6,306 nt of DNA from an archaeon (GCA_023245755.1 JAHFJQ010000032.1:3602-9907), one strand, 5' to 3'; counted from the first letter of the stretch, positions 1 to 4,938 are shown. Numbers and translations are program-made. The notes: generated from the sequence alone by a model not told the origin.

Positions 1-696
1 TGCTTCTTTTACGTGTTTTACAAGATCCTTTGTGACATAAAAATAATCGATACGCCAACCAACATTATTCTTTCTTGCACCACCTCTTTGCGACCACCAA
101 GAATATTGTACTTTCTCTGGATGGAGATGACGGAAGGTGTCAGTGAACCCTTCTTTGATGAAGCGGTCTAAGTAATCTCTCTCAATTCTCATAAAGCCAG
201 ATTCATCTTCGTTTTCCTTTGGACGAGCAAGGTCAATTTCATTATGTGCAGTGTTTACATCTCCACAGATAATAAGATGCTTTTTATGTTTTTTACAAAA
301 CGCTAAGAACTCTTCGTAAAACTCTAATTTATATTGTAAACGTTCCTCTCTTGCCTTTCCATTTGGAAAGTAAATATTCATGAGAATAAACTCCTTAAAC
401 TCTAGAACTAAAATTCTTCCCTCACAATCAAACTTCTTATGCCCACCAAAACCGGTTTGTACGGAAAGAGGCTCTTCTTTTGTGTAACAGAGAACTCCAC
501 TGTAGCCTTTTTTTTCCCCAGAGGAAAAGTAAGCATGGTAACCTGGAATACTGGTTAAGTTCTCACTGAGTTGTTCTTTATGCGCTTTTGTTTCTTGTAC
601 ACACATAATATCTGGGGACTCTTTTTTAACATAGTCTACAAAACTTTTCTTTTCTGCTGCACGAATACCGTTGACATTCCAAGAAATAAGCTTCAT
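1..696 (-). CDS. xth: Exodeoxyribonuclease III / AP endonuclease (partial, C-terminus off the left edge)
   Basis: Member of the exonuclease III/APE1 family: Mg-dependent enzymes that cut DNA 5' of abasic sites and remove nucleotides from 3' ends in base excision repair. 232 codons are visible with no stop, so the gene continues beyond position 1; the family is usually about 250-260 aa. Visible motifs: SWNVNGIRA at residues 5-13 (active-site Asn7), QETK at 34-37 (metal-binding Glu35), GYSGV at 64-68, NIYFPNG at 107-113 (Tyr109), GDVNTAH at 145-151 (Asp146, Asn148), and late in the fragment a YSWWS and a GWRIDYF motif. The final Asp-His motif expected near the C-terminus is the part cut off. 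The ATG at 694-696 gives the family's standard MKLISWNVNG N-terminus. A TATA-like box lies 25-26 nt upstream and no Shine-Dalgarno site is seen, so the mRNA is probably leaderless. Diverges from the methionine aminopeptidase gene. Confidence 0.96.
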   Translation of the reverse strand, partial: MKLISWNVNGIRAAEKKSFVDYVKKESPDIMCVQETKAHKEQLSENLTSIPGYHAYFSSGEKKGYSGVLCYTKEEPLSVQTGFGGHKKFDCEGRILVLEFKEFILMNIYFPNGKAREERLQYKLEFYEEFLAFCKKHKKHLIICGDVNTAHNEIDLARPKENEDESGFMRIERDYLDRFIKEGFTDTFRHLHPEKVQYSWWSQRGGARKNNVGWRIDYFYVTKDLVKHVKEA

Positions 697-717
697 GCCT
701 CTTCTGTAGAACTAGTG

Positions 718-725
718 ATATATAA
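718..725 (-). promoter_or_regulatory. TATA box for the exonuclease III gene
   Basis: TTATATAT on the minus strand is centred about 25.5 nt upstream of the ATG at 696. This is the usual distance from an archaeal TATA box to the transcription start, so transcription should start at or next to the start codon. The surrounding sequence is very AT-rich, so the exact box is uncertain by a few bases. Confidence 0.65.
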
Positions 726-743
726 TATTTTCGTAGAGAAACC

Positions 744-750
744 TTTATAT
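744..750 (+). promoter_or_regulatory. TATA box (with BRE-like GAAACC) for methionine aminopeptidase
   Basis: TTTATAT is centred 27 nt upstream of the ATG at 774 and is directly preceded by GAAACC, which resembles a purine-rich TFB recognition element. No Shine-Dalgarno site lies before the ATG (the upstream bases are CTTTTTCTTT), so the transcript is predicted to be leaderless. The box lies back to back with that of the exonuclease III gene. Confidence 0.72.
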
Positions 751-773
751 TTGGTCAAAAACTCTTTTTCTTT

Positions 774-1661
774 ATGACACCTAAAGAAGCATATCTTCGA
801 GCAGGAAAAATTCATTATGAAGTCTGTGAACGCTCAAGAAAACTTATCAAGCCAGGAGCATCTCTCTTAGCAATTGCTGAAGCGATTGAAAAAGACATTG
901 CATCGTATCCTGAAGCCTCTTTAGCCTTTCCTGTAAACTTACAATTAAATAATGAAGTGCACTACTCTCCCTTACCTGGAGACACACGAACTATTTCTAA
1001 GGAAGATATTATCAAAGTTGATGTGGGGGTTCATGTGGAAGGCTACATTGCGGATGGTGCCTACACGATTGCACTCAATAAAGACTACCAGGACATGGTT
1101 GATTTTACAGAAAAAGTTCTTCGGGATACACTTACAGGACTAAAACCAGGAATGAAAGTTTCTGAAATTGGAAAACGACTTGATATGCACATGAAAGGCT
1201 CTAAATATAAACTGATCCAGAATCTTATGGGGCACCAAGTACAGCAATGGGATTTACACTCTACGAAGTCTGTGTTTGTTTATGAAAGTGATTCTAAGCA
1301 TACCCTTGAGCCAGGTGAAGCCTTTGCCATTGAAATTTTTATTACTGATGGTGTTGGCTTCATTAAATCTTCACCACAAGCAGTGATTTATGCAATGAAA
1401 CGAAAACAAGCTCCTGTACGAGATATGAAAGTACGAACCTTGTGTAAAACGATTTTAGACAAAAGGAAACACTTACCTTTTACAGAGAGATATGTTGTGG
1501 GCCATTTGAAATGTTCACGAGTAGAATTTCTTAATTTAAAACGATCAGGAAATATTATGGAGTATCCTATTCTTGTAGAAGTTCCTGGATCAAAAATTGC
1601 ACAGTTTGAAGATATTATTTATATTGATACAGATAAGGTTATTATTACCACGAAACCTTAG
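774..1661 (+). CDS. map: Methionine aminopeptidase, type II (archaeal)
   Basis: Removes the initiator methionine from nascent proteins in the cytosol; a dinuclear-metal enzyme of the pita-bread fold (peptidase family M24). At 295 aa it has the length typical of archaeal type II enzymes. The metal ligands can be placed by comparison with the family: Asp83 (in KVDVG), Asp94 (in YIADGA), His154 (in MGHQV), Glu187 (in AIEIF) and Glu279 (in QFEDI). Substrate-side His63 (in EVHYSP) and His162 (in DLHST) are also present. The segment of roughly residues 165-250 between His162 and the last Glu contains the extra helical subdomain that defines type II. Oddities: AIEIF replaces the usual AIEPF, FEDI replaces FEHT, and the loop before His63 is about one residue short. 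The start agrees with the family (MTPKEAYLRAGKI) and with the TATA box 27 nt upstream. The stop codon overlaps that of the convergent gene. Confidence 0.96.
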   Translation: MTPKEAYLRAGKIHYEVCERSRKLIKPGASLLAIAEAIEKDIASYPEASLAFPVNLQLNNEVHYSPLPGDTRTISKEDIIKVDVGVHVEGYIADGAYTIALNKDYQDMVDFTEKVLRDTLTGLKPGMKVSEIGKRLDMHMKGSKYKLIQNLMGHQVQQWDLHSTKSVFVYESDSKHTLEPGEAFAIEIFITDGVGFIKSSPQAVIYAMKRKQAPVRDMKVRTLCKTILDKRKHLPFTERYVVGHLKCSRVEFLNLKRSGNIMEYPILVEVPGSKIAQFEDIIYIDTDKVIITTKP

Positions 1662-2581
1662 TCCAGTCTTGCTTCAATAGTTCTTTGTACACAAACTCTC
1701 TTCTCTTCTAAACGCATATCTTGTTCTATGCCCCAAATTCGTTTCCATCTTGCTGTATGCTTTGAAGAAAGATACCAGCTCTTGAACTTAGGAAGCATTA
1801 TTTCTTTGACAGCAAGAGGTATTTCTTCTACAGATTCTACATATCTCTTGGCTTCTAGAAAAAAGTAAGGGTCGGTACATTCTGATGCAACACAGTCTTC
1901 CCAAGGATCCTCTCTTGTCTGTTTCTGTTTGTTTCTTGCATAAATCATTCTGATGTTATGTAAAGACTCATCTCCACTTGCTACGTAAGGGAAAAAACCA
2001 TGGCCTAAATCATGTATTAAGACTCTGAGCATATACTCTGTTGCTACTTGCGGACAAACATTTAAAATGTCTGGAAAATCTGGAAGGTAATATCCTGAAA
2101 TACAAGGCTTTTTTCTCCAACTATTCTGACCTAAACTGGTGAAAGAACCCAAAGTTTGTATATGACGTTTTCTTGCTCTCCATGTTCCTAGAAGTTTTGG
2201 AAAGAAATTTGTTTGTGTATGTAAGTAAAGATATTGAGGGTCGTATTGAGCATACCTTGTTCTAAAAAATTCATCTTCTGTTCTTGTTTGAAACTCTTTT
2301 TGATCTTCTACTGTATCTGGTCTTTGTAGAAAAATAAGGGGAAGACCTGAGTACCCCTCTATGGCACCTTTTCTTTCTTGTTTGTTAAAGTATTGTTCTA
2401 CTGATTGTAATCCCTCTTCAAGAATATCTTTTTGCAACCAAGGACTTTGAAGCCGTTCTCTGGCTTGCCCAGAATTTGTAAGAAGTTCTCTTAGTGTTAC
2501 TGTTCTTTCAGGATCTAAAGAATAGAGAAAACCCCTAAATCTTTTTTCTAAGGATTTTTGAGTTTCTAGTATACGATTCAT
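1658..2581 (-). CDS. Hypothetical protein with an HDLGH motif (possible metal-dependent hydrolase)
   Basis: I do not recognise this 307-aa protein as a named family. It is soluble-looking, with no signal peptide or membrane segment, and rich in charged and aromatic residues. The most telling stretch is residues 183-210: a hydrophobic helix leads into His190-Asp191-Leu-Gly-His194, followed by GFF and then GDESLH (204-208). An HD doublet in the context HDLGHG(P/F)F followed by a G-(E/D)-E-x-L segment recalls HD-superfamily phosphohydrolases such as dGTPase-like proteins. His140 in RKRH could be the upstream histidine such enzymes need, but this is a guess. A zinc-protease reading of H-x3-H is less likely because Asp replaces the catalytic Glu. 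Residues 224-245 (EDPWEDC onward) form a second acidic, probably conserved patch. The ATG at 2581 sits 26-27 nt after TTTAAATA on the minus strand and lacks a Shine-Dalgarno site, so the mRNA is likely leaderless. Its stop overlaps the map stop. Confidence 0.8.
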   Translation of the reverse strand: MNRILETQKSLEKRFRGFLYSLDPERTVTLRELLTNSGQARERLQSPWLQKDILEEGLQSVEQYFNKQERKGAIEGYSGLPLIFLQRPDTVEDQKEFQTRTEDEFFRTRYAQYDPQYLYLHTQTNFFPKLLGTWRARKRHIQTLGSFTSLGQNSWRKKPCISGYYLPDFPDILNVCPQVATEYMLRVLIHDLGHGFFPYVASGDESLHNIRMIYARNKQKQTREDPWEDCVASECTDPYFFLEAKRYVESVEEIPLAVKEIMLPKFKSWYLSSKHTARWKRIWGIEQDMRLEEKRVCVQRTIEARLD

Positions 2582-2603
2582 AGATTCTTTTTTCTACTGA
2601 TTT

Positions 2604-2611
2604 TATTTAAA
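2604..2611 (-). promoter_or_regulatory. TATA box for the HDLGH-motif gene
   Basis: TTTAAATA on the minus strand is centred about 26.5 nt upstream of the ATG at 2581, the spacing expected for a leaderless archaeal transcript. The bases between box and ATG contain no Shine-Dalgarno motif. Confidence 0.6.
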
Positions 2612-2625
2612 TGTTGCCCAGAAGC

Positions 2626-2633
2626 TTTTTATA
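2626..2633 (+). promoter_or_regulatory. TATA box for the HTH regulator gene
   Basis: TTTTTATA is centred about 26.5 nt upstream of the ATG at 2656, again predicting a leaderless mRNA. It lies about 22 bp from the divergent box at 2604-2611, so both promoters share a 74-bp gap and could be occupied by the same regulator. Confidence 0.62.
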
Positions 2634-2655
2634 GCAAACAAGCATTTCTTTATCT

Positions 2656-3051
2656 ATGATTACCCACTTTGAACGTATTACTATTGTACGCATACGTAGT
2701 CCAGAGAAAGCACTCAACCCAGAAATTCAATGGCTGTCTGAATCCTTAGGGTTATTCTCTGAACGAGATAAAGATCGTTCGTGTTTTCGTTTATTCCTTG
2801 CAATTTTACAATCTAAGAAACCACTTTCTTCTGATGAACTCGCGTATAAACTAGATCTTAGCCGAGCAACAGTGATTCATCACTTAGAAAAACTGATTTC
2901 TAATGGTCTTGTTGTTATTGAAAATGGGAAATATGTTCTTCGAGAAAAAAACCTTGCTACAACACTGAAAAAAATGAAACAAGATGTGCTCTCTGCATAT
3001 GAGGATTTAGAAGAAATAGCAAAAGAAATAGATAAAAAATTACAAATTTAG
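2656..3051 (+). CDS. Winged helix-turn-helix transcriptional regulator (ArsR/TrmB-like)
   Basis: A 131-aa cytosolic protein that very probably binds DNA. The winged-helix region spans about residues 42-97: a first helix (RSCFRLFLAILQ, 41-52), helix 2 SSDELAYKLDL (58-68), recognition helix SRATVIHHLEKLISNGL (69-85), and a wing with the beta hairpin VVIENGKYVLRE (86-97). Residues 98-131 form a Lys/Glu-rich helix that could be a dimerisation coiled coil. The first 40 residues (FERITIVRIRSPEK and so on) form a separate short N-terminal segment of unknown role. No cysteine or histidine metal-sensor cluster is visible, so it is not a classic metal-sensing ArsR. The start is the ATG 26-27 nt from a TATA box. 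Its short divergent promoter with the HDLGH gene makes that gene and itself the likeliest targets, which is an inference. The stop overlaps that of ndk. Confidence 0.85.
   Translation: MITHFERITIVRIRSPEKALNPEIQWLSESLGLFSERDKDRSCFRLFLAILQSKKPLSSDELAYKLDLSRATVIHHLEKLISNGLVVIENGKYVLREKNLATTLKKMKQDVLSAYEDLEEIAKEIDKKLQI
3033..3038 (-). terminator. U-run terminator candidate for the ribosomal operon
   Basis: Downstream of the ndk stop (3048) the minus-strand transcript contains UUUUUU, followed within a few bases by further U-rich stretches. Archaeal RNA polymerase commonly terminates at such runs without a hairpin. The run lies antisense to the 3' end of the HTH gene because there is no intergenic space. 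Confidence 0.4.
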
Positions 3052-3626
3052 GAAGAACCTTTTCTGTAGACAAGATCTTCATCTACACGCTTAAAGACAT
3101 GAATTTCTTTGTCTGTAAACCAGATTTTAATTTCTCTCTTTGCTTCTTCAACTGTTCCTGAAGCATGAATTAAATTCTGTACAGGACGATCAGAAGAATC
3201 AGCAAGCATGTAGGAATCTATTGCAAAGTCACCCCGAATGGTTCCTGGAGTTGCTTCTTGCGGGCTTGTTCCTCCACAAAGCATACGAATCTTTGCTACT
3301 GCACCATGCCCTTCAATAACTAAACATACAGAAGGACTCATCGTAATATAATCCATAAGCATTTGACGAACCCATTGACCCTGTTCTAGAGCTGTACGAG
3401 AAAGTTTTATTCCTTTCTTCTCTGCGGATTTTAAGGTTTTTTCCCCAACACTCATCAGCCACTCTTGATCATCCGCATAATGTTCACCAGCCTGGGCTTT
3501 GTTTGCGTAGACCATTTTCATGGCAACAATCTTAAGAGTTGTTTTTTCTATTCTTTGAATCACTTCACCAATAAGTCCTCTTTGCACGGTATCAGGTTTT
3601 AAGATGATTAAGGTTTGTTCTATCAT
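3048..3626 (-). CDS. ndk: Nucleoside diphosphate kinase, long form
   Basis: Transfers the gamma phosphate from ATP to nucleoside diphosphates through a phosphohistidine, balancing NTP pools. The N-terminus EQTLIILKPDTVQRGLIG is canonical (Lys10 binds phosphate). The TIRGDFA motif is at 129-135 and the catalytic His154 lies in NLIHASGT. REIKIWF (164-170) is the usual C-terminal helix. At 192 aa it is about 40 residues longer than the usual 135-155. The extra length is mainly a stretch at about 52-88 containing WLMSVGEKTLKSAEKKG, where short Ndks have a tight loop, plus about 9 residues between RGDFA and NLIH (residues 136-148). The catalytic core is intact, so the enzyme should be active. The ATG at 3626 has a strong Shine-Dalgarno site (GGAGG, 3634-3638) 7 nt upstream. 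Last gene of the ribosomal operon, 37 bp after L24e. Confidence 0.96.
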   Translation of the reverse strand: MIEQTLIILKPDTVQRGLIGEVIQRIEKTTLKIVAMKMVYANKAQAGEHYADDQEWLMSVGEKTLKSAEKKGIKLSRTALEQGQWVRQMLMDYITMSPSVCLVIEGHGAVAKIRMLCGGTSPQEATPGTIRGDFAIDSYMLADSSDRPVQNLIHASGTVEEAKREIKIWFTDKEIHVFKRVDEDLVYRKGSS

Positions 3627-3648
3627 TGTTTCTCCTCCAATAAAATAA

Positions 3649-3656
3649 GTATAAAA
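3649..3656 (-). promoter_or_regulatory. Possible internal TATA box upstream of ndk
   Basis: In the 37-bp gap between L24e and ndk, TTTTATAC on the minus strand is centred 26-27 nt upstream of the ndk ATG. It could give ndk its own transcript. The U-rich sequence just before it (TTTTTTCTTTT, 3653-3663) might end part of the ribosomal transcripts. Both are weak calls in AT-rich DNA, and the ndk start also has a good Shine-Dalgarno site that suits an operon mRNA. Confidence 0.3.
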
Positions 3657-3663
3657 GAAAAAA

Positions 3664-3852
3664 TTACGCCTTTTTACTCTTGTCTTTTCCAGCTGAAGTA
3701 ACCCATTTCATATTTTGAGGTTTTCGTTTTAACTTCAAGGTATGCAGTTCACACTTTCGAGAACAAAAGTTTGTGATCTTTCCCGTTTTATAGACAAAGA
3801 TCATTCCAGTCCCAATAGGGATTTCAATCCCACAAAAACTACATTTTGCCAT
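3664..3852 (-). CDS. rpl24e: Large-subunit ribosomal protein L24e (eL24)
   Basis: A 62-aa zinc-ribbon protein of the archaeal/eukaryotic large ribosomal subunit. The four zinc ligands are Cys4 and Cys7 (KCSFCG) and Cys30 and Cys34 (FCSRKC), in the family's normal arrangement. The C-terminal half (LKLKRKPQNMKWV) is basic and tryptophan-containing, as expected for rRNA contact. The ATG (3850-3852) overlaps the last base of the S28e stop as TAATG, so translation is likely coupled by reinitiation. A weak purine-rich AAGGGG lies about 10 nt upstream, inside the S28e coding end. Position between S28e and Ndk matches the conserved archaeal gene order. Confidence 0.96.
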   Translation of the reverse strand: MAKCSFCGIEIPIGTGMIFVYKTGKITNFCSRKCELHTLKLKRKPQNMKWVTSAGKDKSKKA

Positions 3853-4190
3853 TATCGTTTCCCCTTATTGAGCTTTCTTGCTTCAATTTCTGTTTCTCGA
3901 AGCATTAAAATGTCCTTTAAACGAACTGGACCTTTGACGTTTCGAGAGAGAATCTTGTTTGCATCCCTTCCTTCCAAAATCTTACAGCGCACTTGGATAA
4001 TTTCTCCTCGTGTTCCTGTACGACCAATAATTTCTTCAACACGAGCAGGAACTGCTTCAGTGAAAAGATTTCCCTTAGGCTTATCTTGTGAAGGTGCTGC
4101 TGCAGGAGCTTGTGCTGCTGCTGGTTTTCCTTCAGCTTGAGGAGCTTTCTTCTCTTCTTTCACTGCCGGTTCTTTCTTAGCTACTGCCAT
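3852..4190 (-). CDS. rps28e: Small-subunit ribosomal protein S28e (eS28) with an Ala/Pro/Lys-rich N-terminal extension
   Basis: Component of the archaeal small ribosomal subunit (OB-fold; by homology near the mRNA exit channel). Residues 43-112 are a full-length normal S28e: AVPARVEEIIGRTG, RGEIIQVRCKILEGRD, then RNVKGPVRLKDIL and the signature LRETEIEAR. Archaeal S28e is normally about 70 aa. This one carries about 42 extra residues made almost only of Ala, Pro, Lys, Glu and Gln, with no predicted structure. I start the gene at ATG 4188-4190, preceded by AAGGTTGA as a Shine-Dalgarno-like site. A TTG two codons upstream is a less likely start. The gene overlaps the L7Ae coding end by 14 nt and L24e by 1 nt, so translation of the three is probably coupled. 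Even starting inside the extension, no ATG lies near residue 43, so the tail is part of the gene. Confidence 0.94.
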   Translation of the reverse strand: MAVAKKEPAVKEEKKAPQAEGKPAAAQAPAAAPSQDKPKGNLFTEAVPARVEEIIGRTGTRGEIIQVRCKILEGRDANKILSRNVKGPVRLKDILMLRETEIEARKLNKGKR

Positions 4191-4527
4191 CTTCAACCTT
4201 CATAGAATCAGCAATCTGTTTTATCAGATTTTTTGCTTCGCCCTCTTGTACAATTGCTACTGCACTTGCACCAATAGGCATACCTGCTGCGGTTCCTAAT
4301 TCTACTTTGCTTGGAACAGTAACCATGGGTACTTTTCTTTCTCTACAGAGCGGACCAAGGTGCATGATAATTTCTGCAGGAGTTGTATCTTTTGCAACAA
4401 CAACTAGTTTTGCAATAGCTTTCTCTACAGCCTTTGTCACTTCGTTTGTCCCTCTCTTTAATTTACCAGAATTTTTTGCAATTTCAATTGCTTCATATGC
4501 TTTTTCTATCAATTGTTTGTCTTCCAT
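4177..4527 (-). CDS. rpl7ae: Ribosomal protein L7Ae (eL8), kink-turn RNA-binding protein
   Basis: A 116-aa L7Ae family protein. In archaea it binds kink-turns in 23S rRNA, box C/D and H/ACA guide RNAs and RNase P RNA, so it serves both the ribosome and RNA modification. The diagnostic RNA-contact segment KLKRGTNEVTKAVEKA begins near residue 22, followed by KLVVVAKDTTPAEIIMHL, LCRERKVPMVTVPSK and LGTAAGMP, all typical. I take ATG 4525-4527 as the start (MEDKQLIEKAYEA). It has a strong Shine-Dalgarno sequence GGAGGT (4535-4540) with 7-nt spacing; the TTG at 4540-4542 falls within the Shine-Dalgarno region and is not credible. First gene of the operon with S28e, L24e and Ndk. Its leader folds as a putative kink-turn covering the Shine-Dalgarno site, which suggests that the protein represses its own translation. 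Confidence 0.97.
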   Translation of the reverse strand: MEDKQLIEKAYEAIEIAKNSGKLKRGTNEVTKAVEKAIAKLVVVAKDTTPAEIIMHLGPLCRERKVPMVTVPSKVELGTAAGMPIGASAVAIVQEGEAKNLIKQIADSMKVEDGSS

Positions 4528-4532
4528 CGTGT

Positions 4533-4556
4533 AAACCTCCAACCTGTCATCGGTTT
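4533..4556 (-). promoter_or_regulatory. Kink-turn-like element in the L7Ae leader, enclosing the Shine-Dalgarno site
   Basis: Read on the minus strand from 4556 to 4533, the leader fits a kink-turn. The C stem is AAACC (4556-4552) with GGUUU (4537-4533), 5 bp. A 3-nt bulge GAU (4551-4549) follows. Tandem sheared pairs are G4548-A4538 and A4547-G4539. A short closing helix C4546-G4540 and A4545-U4541 carries a GGU loop. The bulge ends in U, as in box C/D kink-turns. The Shine-Dalgarno GGAGGU (4540-4535) lies wholly inside the element. Archaeal L7Ae is known to bind kink-turns, including one in its own mRNA leader, so autoregulation of translation is likely. The helix beyond the G-A pairs is very short. 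Confidence 0.68.
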
Positions 4557-4579
4557 TAAGATGGATAAAAAAGAGGCGG

Positions 4580-4587
4580 TTTATAAA
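4580..4587 (-). promoter_or_regulatory. TATA box of the L7Ae-S28e-L24e-ndk operon
   Basis: TTTATAAA, preceded on the minus strand by purine-containing AGTAAGC, predicts transcription starting near 4557-4560 and a leader of about 30-33 nt. The predicted start falls almost exactly at the 5' edge of the kink-turn-like element. The octamer is a perfect palindrome and could also be read on the plus strand. Confidence 0.7.
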
Positions 4588-4601
4588 GCTTACTGTTAGC
4601 T

Positions 4602-4690
4602 AGGCTCTTTTGTGTCTTTATGGTAGCTGATAGCTTATGCAAACTTCTCGAACTCTTCACTTTAGAATTTGGCCAAGAGCAGGCTCTTTT
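4602..4690. repeat. Direct repeat AGGCTCTTTT (two copies) and an adjoining hairpin
   Basis: AGGCTCTTTT occurs at 4602-4611 and 4681-4690. The second copy is the right arm of a 6-bp hairpin, AAGAGC (4675-4680) with GCTCTT (4683-4688), followed on the plus strand by TTTCTC. CTCTT at 4653-4657 could also pair with AAGAG (4675-4679). The 110-bp stretch between the operon promoter and the DUF1328 terminator holds no open reading frame that I can support; what it encodes, if anything, is unclear. Confidence 0.4.
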
Positions 4691-4695
4691 TCTCT

Positions 4696-4711
4696 AAAAA
4701 AAAATAAAAAA
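4696..4711 (-). terminator. U-tract terminator after the DUF1328 gene
   Basis: Five bases after the DUF1328 stop codon, the minus-strand transcript runs into six U, one A and nine U. This is the longest such tract in the window and a typical archaeal intrinsic terminator. It would keep transcription of the right-hand genes out of the ribosomal operon. Confidence 0.75.
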
Positions 4712-4716
4712 TGCCC

Positions 4717-4917
4717 CTAGGCTTTCTTTATCGTATGAGCTATTACAGATATAACAAATAATATCACAAAGATAATTGCTAACCATTTTGCAATTGTCCA
4801 TGAAATTCCTGATATAAGCCCAAAACCGAATAGTGCTGATACAAGGGCTATTACTAAAAATATTATTGCCCAACCCAACCAGCCTGATAAGCCTTTTTTA
4901 TTCATGTTTGCTTTCAT
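4717..4917 (-). CDS. Small DUF1328-type membrane protein
   Basis: A 66-aa protein with two membrane segments: about residues 14-33 (LGWAIIFLVIALVSALFGFG) and about 40-61 (WTIAKWLAIIFVILFVISVI), joined by the short turn LISGIS and ending in a basic tail HTIKKA. The pattern WAIIFLVIALVSALFGFG, a Gly/Ser turn, then an AK-(W/I)-L-..-I-F-V-I-L-F-V-I-S segment is that of the small bacterial and archaeal DUF1328 (YtjA-like) proteins, whose function is unknown. I use ATG 4915-4917, since a TATA box (TATATA, 4939-4944) lies 24-25 nt upstream and the added residues KAN are plausible; the ATG at 4905 is the alternative. The longer frame reaching to 5061 would overlap the upstream gene by 71 nt and adds no family-like sequence. 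The TATA box predicts a leaderless mRNA of its own. Confidence 0.82.
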   Translation of the reverse strand: MKANMNKKGLSGWLGWAIIFLVIALVSALFGFGLISGISWTIAKWLAIIFVILFVISVIAHTIKKA

Positions 4918-4938
4918 GCTTTTATACACATTCTCTAG

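Noticed and set aside
571..777. 68-codon plus-strand frame rich in Phe and Cys
   Set aside because: Antisense to the start of the exonuclease III gene and across the divergent promoters, with hydrophobic nonsense composition.
952..1143. 63-codon plus-strand frame
   Set aside because: Lies wholly inside the methionine aminopeptidase gene in another frame.
3742..4140. 132-codon plus-strand frame
   Set aside because: Antisense to L24e and S28e, both certain. Its length comes from the low stop density opposite the Ala/Lys-rich S28e extension.
4307..4534. 75-codon plus-strand frame with hydrophobic residues
   Set aside because: Antisense shadow of L7Ae.
4528..4542. Start of L7Ae at the TTG of 4540-4542
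   Set aside because: The TTG overlaps the Shine-Dalgarno sequence; ATG 4527 is at ideal spacing and fits the family N-terminus.
4620..4636. Box C/D guide RNA suggested by CTGA at 4628-4631
   Set aside because: No matching RTGATGA box C lies at a suitable distance on either strand.
4640..4670. tRNA-like GTTCGAG on the minus strand
   Set aside because: The flanking bases cannot form a 5-bp T stem, and no acceptor or anticodon arm is found nearby.
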